Source: Prostheceraeus crozeri
Taxonomy: Eukaryota; Platyhelminthes; Polycladida; Euryleptidae
Assembly: GCA_907163375.1 (NCBI GenBank)
Contig: CAJQUW010000950.1
Location: 1-64,000 of the forward strand
DNA: 64,000 bases
Direction of reading: 5' to 3'
Numbering within the stretch: the first letter of the stretch is position 1; every line of letters starts with the position of its first letter. Shown in pieces: positions 43,621 to 55,691 of the stretch. The notes under the pieces were generated by a model, which saw nothing but the letters and a program-made list of their open reading frames with translations, did no database searches and had not been told where the DNA came from. A program made the translations under genes and the position numbers.

Positions 43621-44329
43621 AATAATCAGTTCGTGTGATACACTGATCGATGGGCAGCTTAGCCAAATGTATATTATAATAGGCAAACGGATTTTTTCAA
43701 CTCTTCACGCTTTTTAAGTGATGAAAAAATTTGCTATGACACAAGTCAGAGAATACATCAAGTAATGTACAATGTTAAAGCTCAATAAACAGTCACGTGC
43801 TTTGGTAGTGAAAGATCAATACTACATTTTTCGTATCCGAAGCGCTTTTGAGGCAAAGAAATTGCTTTCGCACCGGCCAAACTTTTCTAAATGCAATTGT
43901 GGCCAATGTTTCTATCTATTAGTTGGAACCCCGATTGTTGCAAAATGCAGCATGGTGTCCTCATCATTCTTGCGTAAACATTTTTAGTCAACTTGAAGTG
44001 ATCCCAACTTATGATTTTCTTCTGGATTTTATTTGCTCCTTTAAGAAGCAGGGAAGAAAGGTTTTGAGGCTACCGAAGAGCCTGAAAAAACGACGAAAAT
44101 CGCTTCTTCTCGTGTCTCGAGTCTCAAAACTTCATTGAAATGTATGTAATATCGGTACTCTTCCAATATTTAATGATATGTCCAGTGCATTGAGGCAAGT
44201 CAGACAGGATAACTTGCTTATTGATGCATATTACCTTCATAGTATGTATTATGATGGAATGACGACACTCGTATTCGAGAAAATATCTCACTTATTGAAT
44301 TTCTAAAAAACTTCGCTGAATTTCAATTC

Positions 44330-44420
44330 AAAAACACGTTTTCACCCGACGTTTCGGGTCCAGACCCTTCTTCACAAAGTTGAATCAGTCCCGCAAAACA
44401 CCGTACTTCGACATATTGTC
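44330..44420 (-). mobile_element. Penelope-like tail with hammerhead-like core
   Basis: On the minus strand TGTGAAGAAGGGTCTGGACC is followed by CGAAACGTCGGG. TGAAGA, the GGGTC/GACCC stem and GAAACGTC (44348-44355 on the plus strand) match the tail at 19351 almost exactly, including the stem sequence. It is a tail-only fragment. Confidence 0.5.
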
Positions 44421-44817
44421 GGTGAATCGGCAAAAGGCCGCCCAAAATTTTCAAAACTGAAGTAAAACTGAAAAACTGGAAGAAAAGTAAAAGTTCAAAT
44501 AAACAAGCGTTTTAAGGCACATCGATGTAAACTATAATTACCGGGAGAAAGTAAAACTTGCCATAATAAATGGTAAATAATCTTTTGGGCAAATACACGG
44601 CATCTTCTGCTAAATCTTCATGGAATGTGTATAAATGTGTAATGAATACTAAGGGTTGTAATAGTGATTGGCTCCCAAACCGCAGTCCTGGTTTGGATCT
44701 ACAACAGGCATTGAATTATTTATCAAATAAAATCGGCAAGGAAGTCTCAAGGAATACTTCAGTTCTCTCTGGATACACAGAGACGATCTTATATGATTGA
44801 TGATAATGCTCATTTAA

Positions 44818-44852
44818 CGTGGTTACATCTGTTGAGATTTGATAAATATATA
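44818..44852 (+). repeat. SINE/LINE tail fragment
   Basis: GTGGTTACATCTGTTGAGAT followed by TTGATAAATAT matches the last part of the SINEs at 43134 and 43431 without their heads. It may be the 3' end of a partner LINE that shares this tail, or a truncated SINE. Confidence 0.45.
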
Positions 44853-46199
44853 TAAATATATATTATATTTATATTTTGTATATTTTGTCTTCATGACTGA
44901 GAGAAGCCGATGATTTTTGACTTTTATCTCCATTCGATTGCATAAAATTTCATGCGACTTGCCAGTGTAGATATTTGTAGTTAACAATAATTCGAACCAC
45001 CCACCAATTTTCCAATCCCGAAATTGCAATCTGATCATTCAAGTTAGCAATGAAGCACACTTGGTCGCTTGTAATAGCTGTCAAGAAAGCATGATATTAT
45101 GAATTAATGATTTATTAATCGTGTTTTTCTTGCGTGTAAGGCACAATTCATCTATTAATTTGAATTGATCTGGAGTAGGAATTCACGTCAATTAATGTTG
45201 CGGACTTTCGCAGATTTTGAAGATAATTCGGAGTAATGAATTTCATTTTCTTGGAAATTAAATAATTTACTTGTCTGCGAATCTTTCGTTTGCGCTCTTC
45301 ATTTTAGTATATTTTTGATAGTTAAACTTTTCATTCGAATTTGCACCATCAATAAGTTTCAATATTAATTCTGAGTTATTTTTTGAAATCTGACTTTTGC
45401 AAGAAAGAACAAGAAGAAAGATAAATGTCTTGGAATTTGCTAATCTCAGATGTACTCTAAGGAAATGTCTAGCAACTGATTCGTACACTACAATTACTTC
45501 TTTCTTTTCTCTTCCATGTTTCGCCTCCCAGGTACTGACAAATAAAGCTGAAGGAAGAGAGACTTCCACTTTTTCATAGAAGAGATGGAAATGAATGCTT
45601 GCAAGGCTTCTCTGACGTCTGAAAGAAGGATTTAGGGGTAATTGCTCAAAGAGTTATTCTTCCTGGAAGGCAATTGACGCTGAGAAGCCTTTAGAACTGA
45701 TGTGACCATCGTGGGGAGGCAGAATAGGCTCTCACAGCCACTGAAGTGGAAAATGGAGTTACTTTGACAGACATTGTTTTACCATAAGCAACCAAAAACA
45801 TAGCCTGTCTCTACTGAGGTTAGATTAGTGTAGCATAAAGAGCTGAGATGTATTTCTCAGATGAATGAAAGCATGAACTGCCCTGTTTATTGATCATATT
45901 ATTATCATCTATTAGGCATCCCCTGACGCTGCCATTCAGCAAATTGAAGTATTTCCTGGCCCTGAGAAAGCGGGAAGCCACAATATCTTAGCTGATAATT
46001 TTGTCCGGTTGCGATTTATTGTCATACCGGTTTCAAGAACCGCGGTATCTATCATCGGTGGCGATAATACAACAGACAGCCAGGGTTATATACTTTCTGG
46101 TATTATATTTGAAGCTGATGGTACCATGGTCAGTAATGTAAGTGACATTTTATCACAATTTTCTTCATGGTCTGTAGAAAACGAAATGTTCTCGTCCGA
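44853..46199. other. no gene supported
   Basis: AT-rich, with short AT microsatellite-like runs at 44845-44880. Short frames are unremarkable. Confidence 0.3.
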
Positions 46200-46800
46200 C
46201 AATTTCCTTCAGAATATCCCAATTAAAGATTATGTGAAAATATTAGGTGTTATTTTGAACAGCATGATAAAATATTCCTTTCATGGAAATTCCATAGTTA
46301 AGAGAGCAATATCTCGCATCAATATGTTGCGACGCCTTGCATACATATTACAACATATATACAATATCTTCCGACGTATGCAAAAATTGAATTTCTGGTT
46401 CAATTTTATAATGGCTGTATTCGATTAATCGTAAGGTATTGCGCACCGTTTTTTATAAATTTGAATGTCGGATTGTCTTCATCAATAGAAAGCGTGCAAG
46501 GTCGATGCCATCCTGTAATTTGTGAACCACAGTGTAATGTCAAAAGTGCATATCTACAGACTACAGACATTTCTTTGTATAGCAAGTGACGAAACCCACT
46601 TTCTTCATCATATTGTGCTCCCAATGATGACTCGTTCACATAAACCTCCACTGTCTGAGACAGCTACAAATCATGTCATCTGTGGCTAAATTATTAAACA
46701 GCGGTTTCTGCCTTTCTGTTAAGTCTTGTAATGAATAGTGTTTTCACTTTCGAATGTTGTATGTTCTTCACGCTTCCTATAACTGGAGAAATTCGAAAAT
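46200..46800 (+). pseudogene. LINE fragment, post-RT region
   Basis: IKDYVKILGVILNSMIKYSF, then SIVKRAISRINMLRRL is the segment just after the reverse transcriptase of CR1/Jockey-like LINEs (VKxLGVxxDSxLxxxxH). The reading continues in another frame as RYCAPFFINLNVGLSSSIES, VQGRCHPVIC, as expected of the same proteins. Several stops and frame changes mark it as old. Neither end carries an obvious target duplication. Confidence 0.7.
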
Positions 46801-47079
46801 AGATGCAATTCTATTCTATGAATGAGGGCTGGAATTGGACCTTCAGTCTTCAGTCTTAAGGAAAATGTTCAAGATGCGTTTGATAAACTATCATACTTCA
46901 GTTGTGTGCCTTCATCAAAGAACGCACTTCACTACTCAATTAAATATCCAAATATCAGGAGAATGAACCCATTATCGCTCTCCTCATCCCTTCTCAGCCT
47001 CAATAATCAGCATCATACACATAGATTGATGCAATTAATCGACAGCGAAAAAAAGAAGCGATTCTTATCTTTCCCATTT

Positions 47080-47679
47080 TAGTCCGGGAGCTAGCGTGAA
47101 GTTGTGCAGGGAACGAGGTAGTACATAAAACTTTCACATAGCATGGTACACCTCTAACCTACTGCAAAACTTCGCGTCTGCCGGATCAGATCATTTGCTT
47201 TTCAGAAATAGAGAGGATAACACAATCCTATGTATTTCCAGTGGTAAAATTGTGATATTTAAGGTGTTGACTCCATTTTTTCGAATTTTTGCTCATAAAA
47301 GTTTCACAAATTGGTATTTTGTTGAACTGGTTACTATAGAAATCATCTACAGATCATGATCTTTCAAATGAGTTATCATTCAGTGATAGAGGATGAAGTA
47401 AAGTGTACAAACAGACACTTTTCGTAAAAGTATATCAACAATTTTCCTGAAATTTCTATGTTAAAATTTGCAGTTACACCAACGAAAAGTGTCTGTTTGT
47501 ACACTTTACTTCATCCTCTGTCACTGAATGATAACTCATTTGAAAGATCATGATCTGTAAATGATTTCTATAATAACCAGTTCAACAAAATACCAATAGC
47601 AAAAATTCGAAAAAATGGAGTCAACACCTCAGATGTCACAATTTTACCACTGGAAATACATAGGATTGTGTTATTCTGG
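47080..47679. mobile_element. foldback element, member of the TAGTCCGG family
   Basis: It begins TAGTCCGGGAGCTAGCG... GCAGGGAACGAGG... ACTTTCACATAGCATGGTAC, a diverged single copy of the 76-bp unit found ten times at 54141, followed by the same CTACTGC... GCGTCTGCCG lead-in. A near-perfect palindrome follows: left arm 47213-47425, right arm 47482-47679, 56-bp spacer, with GTGTACAAACAGACACTTTT and its complement innermost. The right outer unit seems lost. No protein is encoded. Confidence 0.8.
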
Positions 47680-49440
47680 AAAAAACGCGGTCACAAAACT
47701 TCATGGTCAAAGCTTACTGTGGTTCGCTGCTTCAGAACTTCAATCCTGCAAGAACATCTTGTCAAGTTAACTGACGCATGTCTATCACACGCCATTCGAC
47801 TATCGGAATGGTGTAAAACATCTTACAGGTGCTATCCTTTCATCGGGAGAACTAACTTTATCATAAAACTTGTGAACAATTGTTTGAATTCTTGGAATCT
47901 GAATGAATCGAGGGAATGTGAGAATTTTGAAGGAATTCACATGCTATCTCTGTCATTGCATTATTTCATTACAGTTTTCCTTCGTCCACTTCTATAACTT
48001 CCTTCCGACGTCATCATTTTACATCTGATCGCATTTCTAGGAAGTCGGTGCACCAAAACAGTCTAATTCTGGTGGTATTCTTCGTATTTCTAATAGGAAT
48101 ATAGTTCCACGTTGTGATGCCTGTCTGTGATTCTGCTTTCACAAGAGAAAAACAATAATCCGCTTTGATTGTGCTAATCTCATCGTATCTAAGCAACGGA
48201 AGCCGTATGTTCCGTGAGTGTTATGAAAAACATAAAAAAGACATCCATGAAATAGATGATGTGAATACTGATGAGTTGAATAGAATTGTATTAATTCAGT
48301 GAAATTTCCATCTTTCCTGTCGACAGAGAATGAAATGGCAGAAATGAGAAAGTGGTGTGAGACCCTCGCCAAACTGGGGTCGTTTTCAACCCCTCTCAAA
48401 TAAACTGAATTACTTAGAATTAGCAGCAACTGATCTCAGGATCTTCAGAAGCTTCTTGTATGTGCAAATTTCTCTGGAAAAGGCAGTGTTTATATATATA
48501 TATCAAGTGTGGAAACCTCTATATGAAACTATATCAAGTGTAGAAACTCCCCCTTACTCTAATGTATTACTAGTGGCGACAAATCCGCCATCTTTTTTAG
48601 CCAAAATCAATTAATTTCTATGTCAAATCAATTATCAACCTTGTATCAGCATTCTACTAACCATAGACGTGGACCTTCATCTCATGATTTTGTCTTCCAG
48701 ATGTCTACGGATAACTATGTAATTCTTCACTGATTCAAAGTTCTGACATAGCTATTGATTCCTTTCCATTCAATATTTCAATGACATTCTGTTGTCAATT
48801 GCGATATCAAATGAAACTGCTTATAAGCTCTGGCTAAAGGTAATATCATAGCTGTCGCCAAAAATGAGCCATTGATTCCATACTTCCCATATAAACGCAC
48901 TTTCGTGAAAAGTTTATCGGTGGGGGCATTTAAATGTTTTCAATCTCCATTTTTACTCTTCTTGTCATTGACATGAAATTTTGGTTCTGAATCTATTCAA
49001 TGATTCCTAAATATGCTATTAAAATGGGAAAATGTCCCAGAGGTTACATATGAGTACAAAAAGAGATTTTTTGATATCCAGAACGATTTTTCAAATGTGT
49101 GTCGACATTCAGAGACAAACATTTTATAGACGAATGAGGATACGAAGTTTAGGAAAAGACGAAAGCATTACATGCAATGTAGAATCGTCACAAAGATTGA
49201 GGCATGCCAGTTCACCTGGGCATTGAATGGTTGTGCAGTCCTTCAGCTAATGCAACCATTCTAGATATTTCAAGCTAGTTTAGGCCATTCCGAGCCGTCC
49301 TGACGAGTCATTGTAGGGAGAAACGCACCGTCTGCGGCTGCCACGGAGTTTTCGTGCTTTTTCAACTCTGAGGACATCCTTCAACTGCAGAATGGAATAG
49401 CGTTTGTTCGATATCAAGTAGAAATGAGTACAAAAGTTTG
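47680..49440. other. no gene supported
   Basis: The frame at 47668-47997 partly overlaps the foldback arm and has no domain. An (TA)n run lies at 48490-48502. Nothing else is recognised. Confidence 0.3.
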
Positions 49441-49762
49441 CAAATTATTTCGATAGGATGCTGTTGTACATTATGGTGCAATGCATGAAAAACGACATAG
49501 CACGGCGCTCGGTACGACAGAATGAGACAGATAAATGTGAAGATGATTTCAATACAACCGGTGACAAATCGTGTAAAATATGATCTTCTTCAAAGCTTTT
49601 CTGAAGAGTTTCATAGCTTGTTGTTCTCGTCGGATTTTGAGATTTGCTAGACAATCGGTTTCACTCTATACCACCTATCACTTTGTGACAGCGCTAGTTA
49701 AAATGTTCGAGAAACTTTGACTCCTTAAAATTCATTCCTATGAACAAGGCTGCATTCTACTC

Positions 49763-49963
49763 ATGGCTGTTCAAGACGTTGTATCTGCAGACTTGGAGAA
49801 GCTCACGTTCCGAAACGTGCACTTGAATTTGCACAATTGCGCAAGAGTGTTTCTGTGCAGCTTTCTTCAAAACGATCTCAGCATGTCTGTCCCATCGCAA
49901 GGATTCGTGGAAGGCAATGCCAGGTATGTTAATCTCTTCGACTTGTGGGATTACAGTTCTTAG
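49763..49963 (+). other. open frame antisense to the LINE, not a gene
   Basis: A frame starting MAVQDVVSADLEKLTF with a GTATGT after GGCAATGCCAG could suggest an exon. It lies exactly antisense to the recognisable LINE segment NIPGIAFHESLRW, so I regard it as a shadow of that remnant. Confidence 0.2.
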
Positions 49964-50004
49964 AATGGGAGTGCTATTTTTTCTTGAAAATCAGAAGCTT
50001 AGTA

Positions 50005-51443
50005 CAAGGTGGGCGCTGGGAGGCTGAAGGATTTTCAAGCTCTGCAATTGTCATTTGTCGATTTATTTACAGGCCAAGTCTGTCTTTTTCGGAAACTATG
50101 CGTTCGGGATTGCTTTCACGCATTTCTGTAGCAGAACAATAAGGCAATGGAGTGCTTGACGTACAATTGTGCATGCTGAACTCTGTTCTAACTTTCGGAC
50201 AGTCTGAATCATTATTCAACATTGATTGCGATCAAGGCTGCGATGTTAAATTATGATATTGAAAAAAGAGTGAAGCTTGCTCAATTTTATTATTCAAATG
50301 AAAGATCAATCGTTCAAACCCAAAGAGATCATCGAACACATTTTAATGTAAGAGATGCTCCAAGTGAGAATATGATTCGAAATCTCATGAGGCGATTTGA
50401 GGAAAGTGGGTCAGTGGCAGATCTTCCAAAACGGGGACCTGAGCCTACTGTTCGAACAGAAGCTGCTGTGGAGTCTGTTCGACAAAGTGTCGAACACAAT
50501 CCAACAGCATCTACACGTCGTCGATCAATTCAACTTGGCATCAGAAGAACAACATTGCGCGCAATACTGAAGGAAGACTTAGGAATGCTTCCTTACAAAA
50601 TTCAAGCAGTTCAGTCTCTTCTCCCAACAGATTATCAGTCTCGCTTGAATTATGCCATGCGATTTGAACAGTTGGCAAGAGACAATGCTTATTTCTTGAG
50701 CCATGTCATTATGAGCGACAAAGTTCACTTTTATCTGAATGGCTTTGTCAATAAACAGAATGCGAGATTTTGGGGTTCTGACAACCCAAGAAACACAATT
50801 CAACACAGTCTACATTCACCAAAATGCACACTGTTTGGTGTGGAATTATGACTGAAAGAATAATCGGGCCATACTTTCTTGAGGATGAGGAGGGCCGGAC
50901 ATCCGGAGAGAGTGACTGGTGCACTTTATCGTACAATGATAGAGAACTTTTGCTGCCGGAAGTTGCAGGCAACCAACAGGTCTGGTTCCAGCAAGACGGA
51001 GCGTCCGCGCACACCGCCGGTTTGACGATGGCCCTTTTGCGTGACATTTTCAATGACCGATTGATATCCAGAAATGCTGACTTCCCGTGGCCTCCCCGGT
51101 CATCAGATTTGACTGCCCCCGATTATTTCTTATGGGGTTATTTGAAAGAGAGAGTGTACGTCAACAATCCGCAAACAATTGCGGAGTTGAAGGAAAATAT
51201 CCGTGCAGAAGTGCGTCAAATTGAACCAGATGTGCTGAATTCTGTGTTGGAAAATGCTCTACAGAGAGCTACTATCTGTAAACAAGAAAATGGTGGTCAT
51301 TTGAAGGACATTATCTTTCATACCTAGACATTATGAACTCCTGATATTGTACTTTGATGACAATTTAGGTGGATGAAAAAATATCTTGTTTTTCATTTTA
51401 TCCCTACAATGTTTAATCCTTCAGCCTTCCAGCGCCCACCCTG
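50005..51443 (+). mobile_element. DD41D mariner-superfamily transposon, nearly complete
   Basis: The terminal inverted repeats are 29 bp with two mismatches (CAAGGTGGGCGCTGGGAGGC at the left; CAGGGTGGGCGCTGGAAGGC reversed at the right). The element is flanked by TA (50003-50004 and 51444-51445), the mariner target. Length is 1439 bp with a single transposase gene. The spacing of the last two catalytic residues identifies the DD41D (rosa-like) lineage. It sits inside the minus-strand LINE, between the GLRLNL and NIPGIAFHES segments. Confidence 0.92.
50243..51327 (+). pseudogene. DD41D mariner transposase with few frame disruptions
   Basis: I start at the second methionine (MLNYDIEKRVKLAQFYYSNE), which aligns with the usual start of the family. 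Helix-turn-helix DNA-binding modules occupy about residues 1-120 (NLMRRFEESGSVADLPKRG, STRRRSIQLGIRRTTLRAIL). The catalytic domain has VIMSDKVHFYLNGFVN (first aspartate), VWFQQDGASAHTAG (second) and SSDLTAPDYFLWGYLKERVY (third); 41 residues separate the last two. The end is ENGGHLKDIIFHT. One frame change near 50835 separates KCT from VWCGIMTER. A second, local and compensated shift at about 50900-50955 hides VTGALYRTMIENF. All three acidic residues are present. It is inactive as it stands but only lightly damaged. Confidence 0.88.
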
Positions 51444-51959
51444 TATTACCAAGATTTAATCTCAAACCATCATTGCCACACCACTCAGAGATGGAATCAG
51501 AGACTCCTTCACTATTGTGCTATTCACTTCATTAGGACAATGAAAGGGAGACATGATGATGAAGTCGTCTTCATACTTAAATACTTTTGAGTTCGCTAAA
51601 GTTGTATTGAAAGATCGGACATATGCCCGTACAGGTATGGACTCAGGATTGCACCCTGAGGAACACCTGACGTTATATGCATCTCCTCACTGATAATTGT
51701 ACGTGCTGCTTTCGATTCGTGAAATATTTACAACACATGAACAAAGTTTGATGGAAATCCATGCTAAATTTAGCATAACATGAGTAAGTGGTGCAGAAGC
51801 TAACCAAATGCGTGAGACAAGTTGAATGATAAAAGCAAAACACCATGAACTATGAATCGTCCATGCATCCGGTGATGCAGTCGTGCATTAAGATGGAAGA
51901 GCCAGGTCGATATCCAGTTTAGTGTTCGCCGTATGATGACAAAAGTCGAGATTTTATTG

Positions 51960-52479
51960 ATTCTAAAAATATGCTTTCAAATATCTTGAATATCTATGGA
52001 AACAAAGATATAGGTCGCAGATCACTCACTGATTTAACCTTTTTCTTCGGAATTGCGATAATCATAGAATATTTGCAATAATTTGGGATTCGGTATTCTT
52101 CAATCGATAGTGAATATATGTGCATTATTCGGCAAGCAATGATGAGGATTGGAGGAATAATAATAAATGATGTTTATTGAATCGAATACACCTCAATAAT
52201 AGAAATCGTGAGGATACAAGGCAAACATTTCAGACAAAATTTAACATAGAAGAAAAAGAAAACAAGTAAATAACAAGAAAGTAAAACAAAACGAAAATTA
52301 ACTCACACGAAAACCGCTGTTGTATATCTTACACATAGAAATGAAAAATTTGAACGTAATGCTGTGGAACACATGGGAATTCTAAATTTCTCCGAACGTG
52401 GCAAAACAGGCGGAGACACTGAATGTTTATATATAACTGTTGGACAATATATTTTTGTTAATTGATAAACATTTTAATA
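51960..52479. other. AT-rich segment within the LINE block
   Basis: Between the RT remnant and the cytosine-poor tract I see no LINE motif. It may be part of the same inserted piece as the tract. Confidence 0.3.
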
Positions 52480-53035
52480 TAAATGTAGTACTTGGGGTGG
52501 CTTGTTTGTAGCGGAAAGAATCGTAGTGTGATGTAAATGTAGGTAAGAATTGAGAATAGTTTTAGTTTCGCGGAGATGGATGGGGGTCAGAGATTGGAAG
52601 TGATTTAGATTAGTGGTATGGCTCGTTAGGAAATATGGTTGGGTGTAATGTTGTCTGTGTGTTTTAAAGGTAGATATGGGTGGTTTTGGTGTGGGTTTGT
52701 GGTGTAGTGTTAGGGGTGTGGAGGGTGGGGTATGTAGGGGTTAGGGGGTTAGGGAGTTTGGGGGTTGTGGATGTTGTATTTGAAAGGTTATTTGTATATT
52801 GGTGGATTTGTTTTTGATTTCTTTTATAATTTAGGGGGTGGAGATGGGGAGTATTTTGAAGTAGTTTTTTTTTTTTTTTTTTTTATTTTTTTTTAATTTT
52901 TTGATGATGGAGTAGTAGTGAGTATATTTAATATGTTATTTGGAGAGTGGGTTGTATGTGAGGTATATAATTTAATATGATTTGATTTTATTGTAGTTTA
53001 GTTTAATATTTTAGGTGTTATGGTAAATGGTAAAT
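52480..53035 (+). other. cytosine-depleted tract with G-quadruplex motif and poly-T
   Basis: From 52501 to 53034 the plus strand has only about 11 cytosines, and from 52657 to 53033 just one in nearly 380 bases, while guanine is abundant. It contains G-runs at 52722-52764 (GGGTGGGGTATGTAGGGG, then TTAGGGGGTTAGGG and GGGGG) that satisfy the usual G-quadruplex pattern and resemble telomere-like TTAGGG. A T-tract follows at about 52866-52915. Flanking sequence has normal composition. No gene is visible. Confidence 0.85.
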
Positions 53036-54140
53036 CGAGGAGTATTTTATTCATTGTAAATTGAGGCGGAGAACAATTATTTAGTAAAAAGTAAATAAAG
53101 ATAAATAGGCAAAAATGTTAAACAGGTTAACATCATAGTGTGTCGTGTGAACTAATAGTCTCATGCCGCATAACCCAACGCCACACAATATACCATCGGC
53201 GCGACAAAGAAAATATTTTACCGTCCTCCTTTTGGTTGAGCGTGAAGAGTTTCATGTGTCAGCTTTTGAATAGTAAGTATACTGTTTGGGGGGGAGACAG
53301 TATGGAAGAGTAGGAGGAAGCATGGGATTTGAGTAAAATTGGTTCGATTTAGTATTGATACAATTCACAGCCTCTTTGATTGATTTAAATGTGGATACAA
53401 ACTTGCTTAGATTTGGTGCTGTGATAGTTCTCAAAATAGAGCAAAGTCCGTTCTTTGATTGACAAAAGGAGTTAACCCAATTTCGTTCTGTCTTTATGAT
53501 CTTACTTTTCTCTTTGATTTTGAGATGATTGTACGAGGAATTCTACACCCAGAAAGCCTCATTCCTCTGATTAATCAGATGCTTTAGCAGTGATGTTAGC
53601 CATGGTTTTGTCTTCATTTGTCACTTCAACAACAGATTATGGCATTTCCGGCTGAGATTCTGCAAACCAATCGTAAAAACGTTCACTCTTTTCTTCCTGG
53701 CTCATTTTGGAACAGTAAATAACGTGACTGTTAAAGATTTGTAATTTAGCCAAAATTGCGTTTATGTTACTTTCACGGTAGTCTTACAGTTTAACCTTTT
53801 TCTTTGCACAATGATATTCAGGAGTAGTTAAAGTTCGACTTAACATGACTGATCAAAGGAAACAATGTTTGAGCAGACCACAGGCTCGTCATACGATTCA
53901 ACAAGCGTAGAAGATCTTGTCGAGGATTTTGTCGTTTAGGGAGCCAGATTCAACCACCTGAAACATATTCACTAAAATCTCTAGGTCACGTGTTGGAAGT
54001 TGATTTAGGTCACCAATAATCATAAAACGACAAATAGGCATTGCTAAAATGTATGACATCAACGTCATCAAGAAGATCGTTTGGCATACTACATGTAAAT
54101 AATGATGGTGTAGTGTAGGCCTACAAAAGTAGTGGGAAAT

Positions 54141-55691
54141 TAGTCCGGCAGCCAGAACGAGTTTCTGCAGGGAACGACGCCGACAATGAGACTTTCACAG
54201 AATGATGTACACCTCATAGTCCGGCAGCCAGAACGAGTTTCTGCAGGGAACGAGGCCGACAATGAGACTTTCACAGAATGATGTACACCTCATAGTCCGG
54301 CAGCCAGCACGAGTTTCTGCAGGGAACGAGGCCGACAATGAGACTTTCACAGAATGATGTGCACCTCATAGTCCGGCAGCCAGAACGAGTTTCTGCAGGG
54401 AAAGACGCCGACAATGAGACTTTCACAGAATGATGTACACCTCATAGTCCGGCAGCCAGAACGAGTTTCTGCAGGGAACGACGCCGATAATGGGACTTTC
54501 ACAGAATGATGTGCACCTCATAGTCCGGCAGCCAGCACGAGTTTCTGCAGGGAACGAGGCCGACAATGAGACTTTCACAGAATGATGTACACCTCATAGT
54601 CCGGCAGACAGAACGAGTTTCTGCAGGGAACGAGGCCGACAATGAGACTTTCACAGAATGATGTACACCTCATAGTCCGGCAGCCAGCACGAGTTTCTGC
54701 AGGGAACGACGCCGACAATGAGACTTTCACAGAATGATGTACACCTCATAGTCCGGCAGCCAGAGCGAGTTTCTGCAGGGAACGAGGCCGACAATGAGAC
54801 TTTCGCAGAATGATGTACACCTCATAGTCCGGCAGCCAGAACGAGTTTCTGCAGGGAACGACGCCGACAATGAGACTTTCACAGAATGATGTACACCCTA
54901 TGCCTACTACGAATCGGTGCGTCTGCCGAGTCCTAGTGAGTTCCTCTTCTTGTTAGACAGGATCAAAGAAAAACACATGTAAATCCAATGGGACGCAGAT
55001 TGCAATTTTTGGCTAAAATGAAATTTTGCATGTTTTCTCTGATTAAACGAAAAGTACTAAGCCCACAGTCTTAATTTTTGGCATGGAATGTCTTCAGGTC
55101 AATTTGCTACGATGTGCATGTGATATTATCATTCTTCTGATCGACAATGCATGCGAGAATGTGGTTGAATGTGGATAAAGTTGCTCAAAATGTTTGTGTT
55201 TGCCGACATTGAGAGGCTCGCCAAATCTAAATGTGTCCAGCTTTACAGACAAAGGTGCATGAGGATGAAAGACATTCCATGCCAAAAATCATGACTCTGG
55301 GCTTAGTACTTTTCATTAAATTAGAGAAAACATGCAAAATTTCATTTTAGCCAAAAACTGCAATCTACGTCCCATTGGATTTACATGTGTTTTTCTTTGA
55401 TCCTGTCTGTCAAGAAGAGGAACTCACTAGAACTCGGCAGACGCACCGATTCGTAGTAGGCATAGGGTGTACATCATTCTGTGAAAGTCTCATTTTCGGC
55501 GTCGTTCCCTGCAGAAACTCGTGCTGGCTGCCGGACTATGAGGTGTACATCATTCTGTGAAAGTCTCATTGTCGGCGTCGTTCCCTGCAGAAACTCGTTC
55601 TGTCTGCCGGACTATGAGGTGTACATCATTCTGTGAAAGTCTCATTGTCGGCGTCGTTCCCTGCAGAAACTCGTTCTGTCTGCCGGACTAA
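54141..55691. mobile_element. foldback element with 76-bp tandem repeats in its arms
   Basis: The left arm holds ten 76-bp units (starts every 76 bp from 54141 to 54825), each TAGTCCGGCAGCCAGAACGA... TTTCTGCAGGGAACGA... ACTTTCACAGAATGATG. A unique inner part follows to about 55094. The right arm (about 55269-55691) repeats the inner part inverted and then about three inverted units, ending CTGCCGGACTA. A 174-bp spacer separates the arms. Unit-to-unit differences are few. The trinucleotide AAT lies on both sides, but TA is also possible as target duplication. The design matches Drosophila FB-type elements. It interrupts the LINE endonuclease region and encodes no protein. Confidence 0.9.

Noticed and set aside
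49763-49963. Exon-like frame with a GTATGT donor
   Set aside because: It is antisense to a clear LINE segment on the minus strand.
52717-52764. Interstitial telomere
   Set aside because: Only two TTAGGG-like steps occur and the G-run spacing is irregular; the wider cytosine depletion explains the look better.
55375-55560. Open frame MDLHVFFFDPVCQEEELTRT
   Set aside because: It runs through the right arm and inverted units of the foldback element; no coding evidence.
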